Shown: one piece after another, positions 17,001 through 24,964 of the stretch | How the letters are laid out: the number at the start of each line of letters is the position of its first letter | Numbering within the stretch: the first letter of the stretch is position 1 | Assembly (NCBI GenBank): GCA_025936675.1 | Contig: JAICSX010000029.1 | Location: forward strand, 1 to 29,432 | Direction of reading: 5' to 3' | Length of the DNA stretch: 29,432 bases | From: Sphingomonas sp. | GTDB lineage: Bacteria > Pseudomonadota > Alphaproteobacteria > Sphingomonadales > Sphingomonadaceae | Position numbers and translations under genes: made by a program | The notes under the pieces: model-generated | Seen by the model: only the letters and a program-made list of their open reading frames with translations | The model's database searches: none | What the model was told of the DNA's origin: nothing

Positions 17001-19157
17001 ATGGCCAAGCTTGCCCGATTGCCGGGATTCGACCGCGCCGACGGGGCGGAGGCGGAGCATCCGCGCGTCCCCCGGCTCCGCACGCGCTACTATGCTTTCC
17101 TAAGCTACAGCCACAGGGACAAGGAGCTTGCCGACTGGCTTCATGCCGAGCTCGAACGGTTCCGGGTGCCACATTCGCTCGCCGGTAAGCTAACCGCCAA
17201 CGGGGTCGTGCCGCGCCGCCTGAGTCCCGTCTTCCGTGACCAGCAGGATCTCTCGGCGGGCGGCGAGCTGGCGGACGAGATCAAGGCTGCGCTTGCTGCC
17301 TCCCAATTCCTGATCGTCCTCTGCTCACCAACCGCAGCCAAGTCCCGCTGGACGAACCAGGAGATCGAGAGCTTCAAGCGCACCCGCCCGGAGGGCTGCG
17401 TGCTCGCGGCCGTCGTTGCGGGAGAGCCCTTCGCCAGCGACTTTCCAGGACGCGAAAAAGAGGAGTGCTTCCCGCCCGCGCTGCGCTTCAAATATGACCG
17501 GCGGGGTCGCCCGACAAGCAAGCGTGCCGAGCCGCTGGCGGCTGACTTCCGGGAAAGCGGGGAAGGGCGCCGGCTCGCATTCCTGAAGCTCGTCGCCGGC
17601 ATGCTCGGCGTCGGCCTCGATGAGCTGGTCCAACGCGACCAAACACGGCGGCAGCGGCGCCTTGCCTACCTCGCGGCGGCATCGATCGCGGGGATGGCGG
17701 TGACCAGCACACTCGCCGTTACGGCATTCCAGGCGCGCAACGAGGCGCGCGAGCAACGCCGCGAAGCGGAGGGTCTGGTCGCGTTCATGCTCGGCGACCT
17801 CAAGGACAAGCTCGAACCGATCGGCCGGCTCGACGCCCTCGATGGCGTGGGTGCGCGCGTGCTCGCGTATTACAGCAAGGAGGACGCCTCCGAATTGACC
17901 GATGCGGCACTGTCGCAACGGTCCCAGGCGCTCAGGCTCATGGCGCAGGTTGCCGATGCGCGAGGCGACACGGGGACGGCGTTGAAGCTGTATCGCGAGG
18001 CGATGGCCGGGACCGCCGAGGCGATGAGCCGCAGCCCGAGCGACCCGGAGGCCATCTTCGAGCATGCGCAGAATGTCTTTTACGTCGGCGAGATCGCGCA
18101 GAACGACGGCGATCTTCGGACCGCTGAATCATCAATGCGCGAATATCAGCAGCTCGCCCGGCAAATGGTTGCGCTAGCGCCGGACAGCATGAAGTACCGG
18201 ATGGAAGTCCAGTACGCCGACACCAATCTCGGCATTGTGCTTTCGGATCAGCGCCGCTTCGCGGAGGCTGTCGCGCAGTTCAGCGACGCGCTCAGCACGA
18301 TGGACGCGATTTCCACGGCAGACCCGACGAACCAGGATTACAAGCAGAGCGTCGCGGAATCGCTGACCTGGCTTTCCGACGCGGAACGGGCGATCGGCAA
18401 TTACGATCGCGCAATCGCGGCCCGGCAGCGCACCGTCGCAATCTACAAGCAGCTTTTCTCGCGAACGGGCAACGTGGAGTACCGGCAGCACCTAGCCCCC
18501 GCGCTGCGTTCGCTCGGAAATCTCTATCTCGAACGGGGCCAATTGGCGACCGCTTCTGACCTTCTTCATGAGTCGCTCGACCAAACCGCCGCGCTCGTAC
18601 AGGTTGAGCCCGCCAACGCCCTTTGGCTGGAATATGACTACAGGAGCCGCTTATTTCTCGTCCGCCTGCTCCTCCTAAGCGGGAAGCGCGACGAGGCTGC
18701 GGCGGAGATTTCGACCGCGTGCGACGCAGTAAGCAAATTGCTTAAGCGTCCGTCGGTTAAACCGGAGTGGCGCAACGGTCTTCTTTCATGCCTGATGCTT
18801 CGCGCGCAGCTTTCGCTCGCGGCCGGTAACACGGATCAAGCGCTCGCCCTGGCGCAACAGGGTACGCAGGCTGCGAAGTTGGTGCACACGGCCGATGCAC
18901 CGTCGGACGCATTTCGGATTGCGCGCGCTTACCGGCTCCTCGGTGACATTGAACGGGAAAAGGGCGACGGAAGCGCTGCGCATGCCGCATGGGCGAACGG
19001 CCTAGCGACGATTCCGGCAAGCATTACCGAGCAGCCTGACGAGATATCGGCCCATGCCGCCATCCTGCAACGCCTCGGCCGCGTCGCCGAAGCGCAGCAG
19101 CTGAATCAGCGGCTTGCTGCAATGGGCTACCGTCTTCGCGAGTCGGAGGGGAGTTAA
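17001..19157 (+). CDS. TIR domain - transmembrane - TPR protein
   Basis: A 718-aa protein in three parts. Residues about 29-165 form a TIR domain of the long bacterial type: YYAFLSYSHRDKELADWL, then SPVFRDQQDLSAGGELADEI, then SQFLIVLCSPTAAKSRWTNQ. The conserved acidic residue of the NAD-cleaving site is E121 in S-R-W-T-N-Q-E. One membrane helix lies at 221-243 (LAYLAAASIAGMAVTSTLAV). After it comes LVAFMLGDLKDKLEPIGRLD, common in TPR signalling proteins, and then about 400 residues of tetratricopeptide-like helices. The TIR side is predicted cytosolic, with the repeats in the periplasm if the helix crosses once. The ATG at 17001 has GGGGGG upstream. The longer frame from 16275 is antisense to ispG. 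NADase activity is an inference from the family. Confidence 0.9.
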   Translation: MAKLARLPGFDRADGAEAEHPRVPRLRTRYYAFLSYSHRDKELADWLHAELERFRVPHSLAGKLTANGVVPRRLSPVFRDQQDLSAGGELADEIKAALAASQFLIVLCSPTAAKSRWTNQEIESFKRTRPEGCVLAAVVAGEPFASDFPGREKEECFPPALRFKYDRRGRPTSKRAEPLAADFRESGEGRRLAFLKLVAGMLGVGLDELVQRDQTRRQRRLAYLAAASIAGMAVTSTLAVTAFQARNEAREQRREAEGLVAFMLGDLKDKLEPIGRLDALDGVGARVLAYYSKEDASELTDAALSQRSQALRLMAQVADARGDTGTALKLYREAMAGTAEAMSRSPSDPEAIFEHAQNVFYVGEIAQNDGDLRTAESSMREYQQLARQMVALAPDSMKYRMEVQYADTNLGIVLSDQRRFAEAVAQFSDALSTMDAISTADPTNQDYKQSVAESLTWLSDAERAIGNYDRAIAARQRTVAIYKQLFSRTGNVEYRQHLAPALRSLGNLYLERGQLATASDLLHESLDQTAALVQVEPANALWLEYDYRSRLFLVRLLLLSGKRDEAAAEISTACDAVSKLLKRPSVKPEWRNGLLSCLMLRAQLSLAAGNTDQALALAQQGTQAAKLVHTADAPSDAFRIARAYRLLGDIEREKGDGSAAHAAWANGLATIPASITEQPDEISAHAAILQRLGRVAEAQQLNQRLAAMGYRLRESEGS

Positions 19158-19236
19158 GCAAGACGCGGACTTCAAGACTCGGAGATGCCAGCAAACGCTG
19201 GCAGCTCTGACGGAGAATATTAGGGGGAGAAAAGTG

Positions 19237-19761
19237 ATGCTTTCATATCTTTGTGAGCCGACCGCTTTCGGACCGGTCGGGCCGAAGAAAATTGGTGTCG
19301 TTTGCGCGGCCACGATGCTCCTGGCCAGCTGCGGTCACCAGCGGACGGGAAATGGGAACCCAATCCCGCCTGGTCCAGATCAGCAAGTTCATCTTGTGTG
19401 GCAAGGGAACGAATGGCTGGTGGGCGTGGGTGGTGCCAATCCGGTAAAGCCGTCCGACGCACATACGAAGATCCCTAGGTACACCGGGCCTACGAAGATC
19501 ACCGTGGACATCGTCGGGAACACGCCAGCGTCCTTCAAAAATCAGGGAGCTCTTTCAGCGTGGACGACCGGGTCCAAATCGCAGCCGCAGAACGGGATCA
19601 ATTCCACCCAGATCCTTGGCCCGGTGGTGACGAAGGATGGGAAGCTGGTCTTCTACGACCTCAACCAAGGGGACGCGGTCACAATCTATTATTCGATTCA
19701 TCTCGATAATAGTCCAAAGCCCGACGTCGACCCGATTATGGACAATGGGGGAAGTAACTGA
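19237..19761 (+). CDS. Unrecognised lipoprotein in the TIR locus
   Basis: A 174-aa protein. A 31-residue signal with basic PKK and a hydrophobic stretch (IGVVCAATMLLAS) ends in the lipobox L-A-S-C32, followed by GHQR, so it should be a lipidated envelope protein. Gly at +2 suggests outer-membrane sorting. The mature part looks beta-rich, with VHLVWQGNEWLVGVGG, KITVDIVGNTPASF and KLVFYDLNQGDAVTIYYSIH, and an acidic Asp/Pro tail. I recognise no family. AGGGGGAGA lies 6 nt before the ATG; a GTG one codon earlier is also possible. It sits 79 bp after the TIR gene and 51 bp before the SLOG gene. The base composition here looks less GC-rich than its neighbours. Confidence 0.75.
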   Translation: MLSYLCEPTAFGPVGPKKIGVVCAATMLLASCGHQRTGNGNPIPPGPDQQVHLVWQGNEWLVGVGGANPVKPSDAHTKIPRYTGPTKITVDIVGNTPASFKNQGALSAWTTGSKSQPQNGINSTQILGPVVTKDGKLVFYDLNQGDAVTIYYSIHLDNSPKPDVDPIMDNGGSN

Positions 19762-19812
19762 GCACACTGACCACCTGCGCAATCTTCGCGGCGTTGAGAC
19801 TGGGGGCGCAGG

Positions 19813-21675
19813 TTGAACTATAACGCTTTGTCCAAGCTGAATGCGCTCGGCGACCAACCTGCGCCGGAGCCGTCCCCCTCCTCGAAGGGCCCGCCGTCGG
19901 TCCCCTTCGTCCTCGCGGTCGGCATCACGGGCCACCGCGCCGACGTGCTGGCGGAGGGCGACGTAGAGCGACTGCGCGAGCGCGTTCGCGAGACCTTGCT
20001 GCTGATCGAGGAGGCAGGCCGCGCCTTGCTCGACCGCGAGCGGGATTGCTTCGCGCCAGGGCCTGCTCGCATTCGTTTCGTTTCGCCAATCGCCGACGGC
20101 GCCGACCAGATCGCAGCGGAGATAGCACTCGAGCTTGGGTGGGAGCTGGAAGCGATCCTGCCCTTCTCGCGCGACGTTTATCGAGCGAGCCTCGCCAACC
20201 ATGGTGCGCGCGAGCGGTTCGACGCGCTCATCGAGCGTGCCTGCTGCCTGCTCGAGCTTCCCGGCGATCCGGACGACAGTCTCGACGCCTACATCATGAC
20301 CGGCCGAGCGACGGTCAGCCATTGCGATGTCCTCATCGCCGTCTGGGACGGCAAGCCGCCGCGGGGTCGAGGCGGCACGGGAGAAGTCGTCCAGCTAGCG
20401 CTCACGCGCGGCACTGCGATCGTCCACGTCCCGCTCGATCCCAAAAGCGAAGTTCGACTGTTATGGGCGGCGTTCGACCCCACCGTCGTCACCGTCGCCG
20501 ATGATCCCGGGGTGTCGCGAGCGCTCGACCGGCAGGATGTCGACGCGTTGCTGACCGGGCTGCTGATGCCGCCCGCCGACGAGCAGGAGCAGAGCTTTCT
20601 CAAACGCTTCACATTCGAGCGGCTGCGGCACTTCCGAGCGCGGATTGAATATCCGCTGCTGCTTGCCGCCGCAGGCGTGAAGCGGTTCAGGCCGGCGAGT
20701 TACACCGACAAATATTATGCCGCGCAGATCAAGGATGAGTGGCAGCGCTATCGCAGTGGTTGTGCGGACGCGCATAATATCCTCGCGCCGATCGACCTGC
20801 TTGAAGAGGCCTATAGCTGGGCCGACCGCCTCGCGACGCATTTCGCGCAGACATATCGAAGCGGGCACATCTTCAACTTCGTCCTCGGCGGCGTTGCGGT
20901 ATGCCTCGGGCTCAGCGCGTTCATGGCACCGCACCTCAAGTTCGAGGAGGCGGCGGTCGAAATGCTGATCACCCTCGGCATCATCGTCAACGCGCATATC
21001 GGAACCAAGCAGGAGTGGCACCGGCGGTGGCTCGATTACCGCCAGCTCGCCGAGCGGTTGCGGCCGATGCGGACCTTGAAACTGCTCGGGATTGCGGCCC
21101 CGGACCCACCGGGCACCGAAACCAACCCGATCTCCAACCGCTGGATCGAATGGTATGCCGGCGGAATCTGGAGGGGCATGGGCTGCCCGTCGGGAACGAT
21201 CGACCGTGACTGCGCTGCGCGCCTCGCCGGCGCCATCGCCGATCACGAGGTCGAGCCGCAGGTTACCTATCACGAACGCCACGCAGAGCAGATCGAGAAG
21301 CTCGACCATAGGCTGGAACAGGTCAGCATGACCTTGTTCGGGGCGACGCTGATCGCCTCGATCGCGACGATCGTCGCCTATGGCCTCGATCTTCCGTACG
21401 TGAACATCTACGGCAATTGGTTCACCTTGGTGTCGGCCGGCTTCCCGGCGCTTGGTACCGCAATTTTCGGCATCCGCTTCCAGGCCGATTTCGGGGGCGA
21501 TGCCGTACGCTCGATGGCCACGTCCAATACGCTTCGCCAGATCGACGGGGAATTGCGGAAGGATGTCACGCTGTCGCGTGCAGCAGACCTCGCCGAACAA
21601 GCCGCCCGGATCATGCTCGCCGATCTGGATGAGTGGCAGCTGGTCAACCAGCAGCGCGATCTCTCGGTCGGTTAG
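19813..21675 (+). CDS. SLOG-like sensor fused to SLATT-like membrane module
   Basis: A 620-aa protein. Residues about 32-207 form a Rossmann-like SLOG/LOG-type fold: a first strand and loop (FVLAVGITGHR, 32-42), RFVSPIADGADQIAAEIALE (88-107), and CDVLIAVWDGKPPRGRGGTG then EVV (171-193). The last resembles the ligand-binding GGT.E loop. The second half has four helices, about 353-373, 382-396, 506-524 and 535-555, in two hairpins. Between them, E401-W-H-R-R-W-L-D-Y-R-Q-L-A-E-R-L-R417 resembles the signature of SLATT (SMODS and SLOG-associating 2TM) modules. SLOG domains bind nucleotide-derived signals and SLATT is a proposed pore effector. The start is TTG at 19813, after GGGGGCGCAGG; TTG at 19828 is an alternative. 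Confidence 0.8.
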   Translation: MNYNALSKLNALGDQPAPEPSPSSKGPPSVPFVLAVGITGHRADVLAEGDVERLRERVRETLLLIEEAGRALLDRERDCFAPGPARIRFVSPIADGADQIAAEIALELGWELEAILPFSRDVYRASLANHGARERFDALIERACCLLELPGDPDDSLDAYIMTGRATVSHCDVLIAVWDGKPPRGRGGTGEVVQLALTRGTAIVHVPLDPKSEVRLLWAAFDPTVVTVADDPGVSRALDRQDVDALLTGLLMPPADEQEQSFLKRFTFERLRHFRARIEYPLLLAAAGVKRFRPASYTDKYYAAQIKDEWQRYRSGCADAHNILAPIDLLEEAYSWADRLATHFAQTYRSGHIFNFVLGGVAVCLGLSAFMAPHLKFEEAAVEMLITLGIIVNAHIGTKQEWHRRWLDYRQLAERLRPMRTLKLLGIAAPDPPGTETNPISNRWIEWYAGGIWRGMGCPSGTIDRDCAARLAGAIADHEVEPQVTYHERHAEQIEKLDHRLEQVSMTLFGATLIASIATIVAYGLDLPYVNIYGNWFTLVSAGFPALGTAIFGIRFQADFGGDAVRSMATSNTLRQIDGELRKDVTLSRAADLAEQAARIMLADLDEWQLVNQQRDLSVG

Positions 21676-22592
21676 CGCTTCACGAACTCGGCGATCGCGT
21701 CGACCAGCTCTCCATCGATCGGCAGCGACGGATCGGCGTACGTCGCCACATTGGCGGCACGATCGTCGCTCGGCACGTCCTTGAGCACATGGTTCATCGC
21801 CCGGATGAGCACCAGCTTCGCCTTCGGCTGAGCCGCTGCGAGCGCTTTCGCGTCATCAGTCGAAACCTGGATGTCGCGTTCGCCCTGGATAATCAGCAAC
21901 GGCACCTTCAGTGACGCCGCGAGCTTCGCCGGATCATGGCGGAAATCGTCGATCAGGAAATCCTGAACCTGCGGAGCGAATAACCTCAGCAGGGCAGGGT
22001 TCATTCCAGTGACGTCGACATGCTGCCCCTTTTCGAGGGCATCGAGCGCCGCATTTGCAGAATCCAGAAGCGGCGCATTTGCCGGATTGGCCCGTAGCTG
22101 TTCCCGGATCACGTCGCTGAGTTTGCGTCCGGCGCCCGAGACCGAAAGCACGCCGCAGATTCCATCAGGGTCCTGTGCTGCCGCGAGCGCAATCAGCGAA
22201 CCTTCACTATGCCCAAGCACCCAGACACACTTGGCAGCGGTCTGCTTCTGAATTGCAGCAACCCACGCGTACGTGTCGGTCGCATAATCCGCGATTGTCA
22301 CCTTGTTCGGATCAGGGATCGCACCCTTGCTCCCGAACAGGCCGCGCTTGTCGATCCGGACGGTGGACACACCCTTGCCGGCCAGCGCGTCCGCGAGCAT
22401 CCGGTACGGTGCAGCGGTAATACCCATCGGATTATTGCCGTCACGGTCGGTCGGCCCGGAGCCCGGGATAATTAGGACGACGGGTGCGCTTTTACCCGCA
22501 TCGACGAATGTGCCCGCGAGCGGGCCTTTTGGACCCGATGCAGTGACCGGAATGGCAGCAACTGCGGCTGCGGCAATGAACCAGCTCAACAT
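21672..22592 (-). CDS. Alpha/beta hydrolase
   Basis: A 306-aa protein with an N-terminal hydrophobic segment (MLSWFIAAAAVAAIPVTASG) that may be a signal peptide or anchor. The alpha/beta hydrolase core is clear: the oxyanion region VVLIIPGSGPTDRDGNN, the nucleophile elbow G-H-S129-E-G-S, an acid residue in LLIIQGERDIQVS, and the catalytic His in AMNHVLKD. The GPTDRDGNN element is typical of hydrolases of the YtfL/BAAT-like group annotated only as alpha/beta hydrolase. The substrate is unknown. The start overlaps the preceding gene's stop as TGATG, so it is coupled to the SPFH operon. The tail overlaps the convergent SLOG-SLATT gene. Confidence 0.9.
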   Translation of the reverse strand: MLSWFIAAAAVAAIPVTASGPKGPLAGTFVDAGKSAPVVLIIPGSGPTDRDGNNPMGITAAPYRMLADALAGKGVSTVRIDKRGLFGSKGAIPDPNKVTIADYATDTYAWVAAIQKQTAAKCVWVLGHSEGSLIALAAAQDPDGICGVLSVSGAGRKLSDVIREQLRANPANAPLLDSANAALDALEKGQHVDVTGMNPALLRLFAPQVQDFLIDDFRHDPAKLAASLKVPLLIIQGERDIQVSTDDAKALAAAQPKAKLVLIRAMNHVLKDVPSDDRAANVATYADPSLPIDGELVDAIAEFVKR

Positions 22593-22834
22593 CAGTCGTT
22601 ATCTCCCCAGCGCCAGCGCAATCCGCCGCGAGTGGTGCGCGCGCAAATGACGGTGAATGCTACGATAATCGGAACGACGATGGCGATCAGTTGAAGCGGT
22701 TTCCTGGCGAAATTGACCGAAGCCAGGATGAGGAGGCCGACGAAGCCAAGCGTCAGGGCCCATCCCTGCCAGCTGATTGGAGTCGCGCCATAGCCGTAGC
22801 GCTTTGGTGCGAACCATTCGGGGCCGTCGCTCAT
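22592..22834 (-). CDS. Small membrane protein of the SPFH operon
   Basis: An 80-aa protein: a hydrophilic start MSDGPEWFAPKRYGYGATPI, then two hydrophobic helices (about 24-43, WALTLGFVGLLILASVNF; about 48-66, LQLIAIVVPIIVAFTVICA) joined by ARKP, and a basic end RTTRGGLRWRW. The W.APKRYGYG motif recurs in similar sphingomonad proteins of unknown function, as I recall. It sits one base after the ribbon-helix-helix gene and overlaps the hydrolase start by one base, so translation is probably coupled along the operon. Confidence 0.82.
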   Translation of the reverse strand: MSDGPEWFAPKRYGYGATPISWQGWALTLGFVGLLILASVNFARKPLQLIAIVVPIIVAFTVICARTTRGGLRWRWGDND

Positions 22835-22835
22835 C

Positions 22836-23033
22836 TCATTTCTCCTTTGGCGGCCGGCCCCGCTTTCGAGGTGCCGGCGCCTTTAGCTTAACCCCGCGCG
22901 AGCCGAGCGCTTCGCGTAAGAGGCATTCGACCTGGGCGTTGACGCTCCGCAATTCCGCTGCGGCGCACCGCTCGACCGCGGCCCACAATTGAGGGTCGAC
23001 GCGAAGCGGAAACGCTTTGCGGTCATCCGGCAT
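22836..23033 (-). CDS. Arc-like ribbon-helix-helix DNA-binding protein
   Basis: A 65-aa protein. Residues about 7-45 fit an Arc/MetJ ribbon-helix-helix: the strand AFPLRVDP, helix 1 QLWAAVERCAAAELRSV and helix 2 NAQVECLLREALGSRG. The tail is basic (KLKAPAPRKRGRPPKEK) with an AT-hook-like RGRPP. Such proteins dimerise and bind palindromic operators in the DNA, often near their own promoter. It lies 9 bp after the SPFH gene. The SPFH-Arc pair is a recurring arrangement in bacteria. No toxin gene is adjacent, so I do not call it an antitoxin. Confidence 0.85.
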   Translation of the reverse strand: MPDDRKAFPLRVDPQLWAAVERCAAAELRSVNAQVECLLREALGSRGVKLKAPAPRKRGRPPKEK

Positions 23034-23042
23034 CGGCCGCGC

Positions 23043-23957
23043 TTACTGGTAGAGCGTGCCGGTGTTGACGACGGGCTGCGTGTCGCGCTCGCCGCACAGC
23101 ACGACCATCAGGTTCGAGACCATCGCGGCGCGGCGCTCGTCATCGAGCTCGACGACCTTCTTTTCGGACAGAGACGCAAGCGCCATCTCGACCATTCCGA
23201 CGGCGCCTTCGACGAGCGTCTGGCGAGCAGCGACGACTGCCTGCGCCTGCTGCCGGCGGAGCATCGCGCCGGCGATCTCGGTCGCGTAGGCGAGATAAGT
23301 GAACCCGCACTCGTCGATGGTGATCCCGGCGACGGTGAGGCGGGCCTGCAGCTCCTGCTTGAGCTCGGCGCCGACCTGGTCGTGATTGCCGCGCAAAGTC
23401 ACTTCCTGGTGCGAGAAATCGTCATAGGGATAGCGCGCCCCGATCGCGCGGATCGCGGCCTCAACCTGGACGCGGACGAATTGCTTGTAATCGTCAACGT
23501 CGAACAACGCCTGCGCCGTATCGACGACGCGCCACATGATCTGGGCGGCGATGTCGATCGGGTTGCCGCGAAGGTCGTTCACCTTGATCTTGTCCGAGAT
23601 GAAATTGTTGGCGCGGACGGAAAGCTTCTTCTTGCTCATCCACGGCCAGGTCCAGCGAAGACCGGTCATGCGGTCGGTACCGCGATAGTCGCCGAACAAT
23701 GTGATCGCCGCCGCCTGGTTCGGCTGGAGCATGTAGAAGCCCGGCATCACCAGGATGAAGATGATCGTGGCGACGATGATCGTCACGACGTTCAACGTTC
23801 CGCCCGGCCCTTTGGGCAGTGAAGTGATCGAGTAGACGTCAGCCGCAATCGCAAACAGCAACACGATCAGCATGGCATAACCATTCGATGTCGCCGCCGG
23901 CCGTTCGCTCGTCGCAGTGAGCGCAATTGTCTTTTGATCAGCCACCTTTGCCTCCAT
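23043..23957 (-). CDS. SPFH (stomatin/prohibitin-like) membrane protein
   Basis: About 300 aa. Two hydrophobic segments lie near the N-terminus (YAMLIVLLFAIAADVYSI and VVTIIVATIIFILVMPGFYM). The SPFH domain follows (about 80-250; QPNQAAAITLFGDYRGTDR, GLRWTWPW, NPIDIAAQIMWRVVD, and the coiled region AEIAGAMLRRQQAQAVVAAR). SPFH proteins form ring scaffolds at membrane microdomains and often bind proteases. The ATG at 23957 gives 304 aa, but GGAGG follows that ATG and sits 5 nt before GTG at 23945, so GTG at residue 5 is the more likely start (300 aa). It heads a four-gene operon. The palindrome upstream is a candidate control site. Confidence 0.9.
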   Translation of the reverse strand: MEAKVADQKTIALTATSERPAATSNGYAMLIVLLFAIAADVYSITSLPKGPGGTLNVVTIIVATIIFILVMPGFYMLQPNQAAAITLFGDYRGTDRMTGLRWTWPWMSKKKLSVRANNFISDKIKVNDLRGNPIDIAAQIMWRVVDTAQALFDVDDYKQFVRVQVEAAIRAIGARYPYDDFSHQEVTLRGNHDQVGAELKQELQARLTVAGITIDECGFTYLAYATEIAGAMLRRQQAQAVVAARQTLVEGAVGMVEMALASLSEKKVVELDDERRAAMVSNLMVVLCGERDTQPVVNTGTLYQ

Positions 23958-23962
23958 AAAAA

Positions 23963-23974
23963 TATGATATCATA
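23963..23974. promoter_or_regulatory. Palindrome upstream of the SPFH operon (candidate operator)
   Basis: TATGATATCATA is a perfect 12-bp palindrome, followed by AATAATATGA, in an AT-rich patch (23957-23983). It lies 6 bp upstream of the SPFH ATG and 18 bp upstream of the likelier GTG start. It may overlap a -10 region. The operon encodes a ribbon-helix-helix protein, which makes autoregulation at this site plausible. Binding is not shown by the sequence. Confidence 0.5.
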
Positions 23975-24037
23975 ATAATATGACCGATCGTCGTCGTCAA
24001 CTGGCGCCCGCGAGAGCCGCCAGCTAAGGCCCGCCAA

Positions 24038-24964
24038 ATGAGTGAAATGAAGTGGCGGCTAATGGTCCACGGAGGCGCCGGCTCCGAACGGATAGCGCAT
24101 GACGATCCCGAGCACGAGGCGGCGGCCCGTGAAGGGCTGAAGGAGGCCCTCGAGGCCGGGTGCGCAATCCTCTCGAGCGGCGGCTCGGCGATCGACGCCG
24201 TCGAGTCGGCTGCGCGGATGCTCGAGGAAAATCCCTGCTTCAATGCCGGGCGCGGAAGCGTGCTGACCGAGCAAGGCGAAGTCGAGCTCGATGCGGCTAT
24301 CATGGAAGGACGTGAGCGTCGCGCTGGAGCGGTCGCCGGCATCAAGACGACGCGCGCGCCGATCAGCCTCGCGCGGAGGCTAATGGAGTCAGGACCGCAC
24401 GTCTTCCTTGCCGGCATGGCCGCCGACAAATTCGCGGAACGGGCCGGCCTCGAGCAGGTCGAAAACGGCTTTTTCATCCTCCCGGCGCGCAGGCGTCAGC
24501 TGGAGGAAGCGCTCGCTGCCGGCAGCGCTGCGGATCCGATCAAATATGGAACCATCGGCGCCGTGGCGGTGGACGTGCACGGCAATGTTGCGGCGGCAAC
24601 CTCAACCGGCGGCATCACCGCAAAACGCTGGGGCCGGATTGGCGATTCGCCTTTGATCGGCTCCGGGACCTATGCCGACAATCGCGCCGCTGCAGTCTCG
24701 GCCACCGGTTCAGGGGAGTATTTCATTCGCGCGGTCGCGGCCCATGAAGTCGCGGCCCGGATGCGGCTCAGCGGCGAATCGCTTCAGCAGGCGATCGACG
24801 GGGTTCTCTCGGATATTGCTTCGCTCGGGGGAAAGGGCGGGCTCATCGCGGTGGCTCCAAGCGGCGACGCCGCCTGGGGCTTCACGACGCCCGCCATGTA
24901 CCGTGGAAAGGCCGACGAGACTGGTCTCGGCGTCGCAATCTATTCGGTCGAGGAGGAGTGGTAG
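24038..24964 (+). CDS. Isoaspartyl peptidase / L-asparaginase (Ntn family)
   Basis: A 308-aa N-terminal nucleophile hydrolase, plant-type asparaginase/IaaA. MKWRLMVHGGAG opens the alpha subunit, with GGSAIDAVESAARMLEENP and CFNAGRGSVLT following. The precursor cuts itself before T172 in KYGTIGAVAVD, giving an alpha part of 171 aa and a beta part of 137 aa. The beta part carries STGG and GSGTYAD. It hydrolyses beta-aspartyl dipeptides and asparagine. No signal peptide is present, so it is cytosolic. The ATG at 24038 has TAAGG upstream; ATG at 24047 is possible. Its last 25 nt overlap the convergent FemAB-like gene. It is divergent from the SPFH operon. Confidence 0.95.
   Translation: MSEMKWRLMVHGGAGSERIAHDDPEHEAAAREGLKEALEAGCAILSSGGSAIDAVESAARMLEENPCFNAGRGSVLTEQGEVELDAAIMEGRERRAGAVAGIKTTRAPISLARRLMESGPHVFLAGMAADKFAERAGLEQVENGFFILPARRRQLEEALAAGSAADPIKYGTIGAVAVDVHGNVAAATSTGGITAKRWGRIGDSPLIGSGTYADNRAAAVSATGSGEYFIRAVAAHEVAARMRLSGESLQQAIDGVLSDIASLGGKGGLIAVAPSGDAAWGFTTPAMYRGKADETGLGVAIYSVEEEW

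Noticed and set aside
20461..21600. A 379-aa minus-strand open frame
   Set aside because: Antisense to the SLOG-like gene, which has clear motifs and membrane helices. The opposite frame shows only compositional bias.
22836..23033. A toxin-antitoxin pair based on the Arc-like protein
   Set aside because: Neither neighbour resembles a toxin. The gene sits in an SPFH operon, a known pairing for Arc-like proteins.
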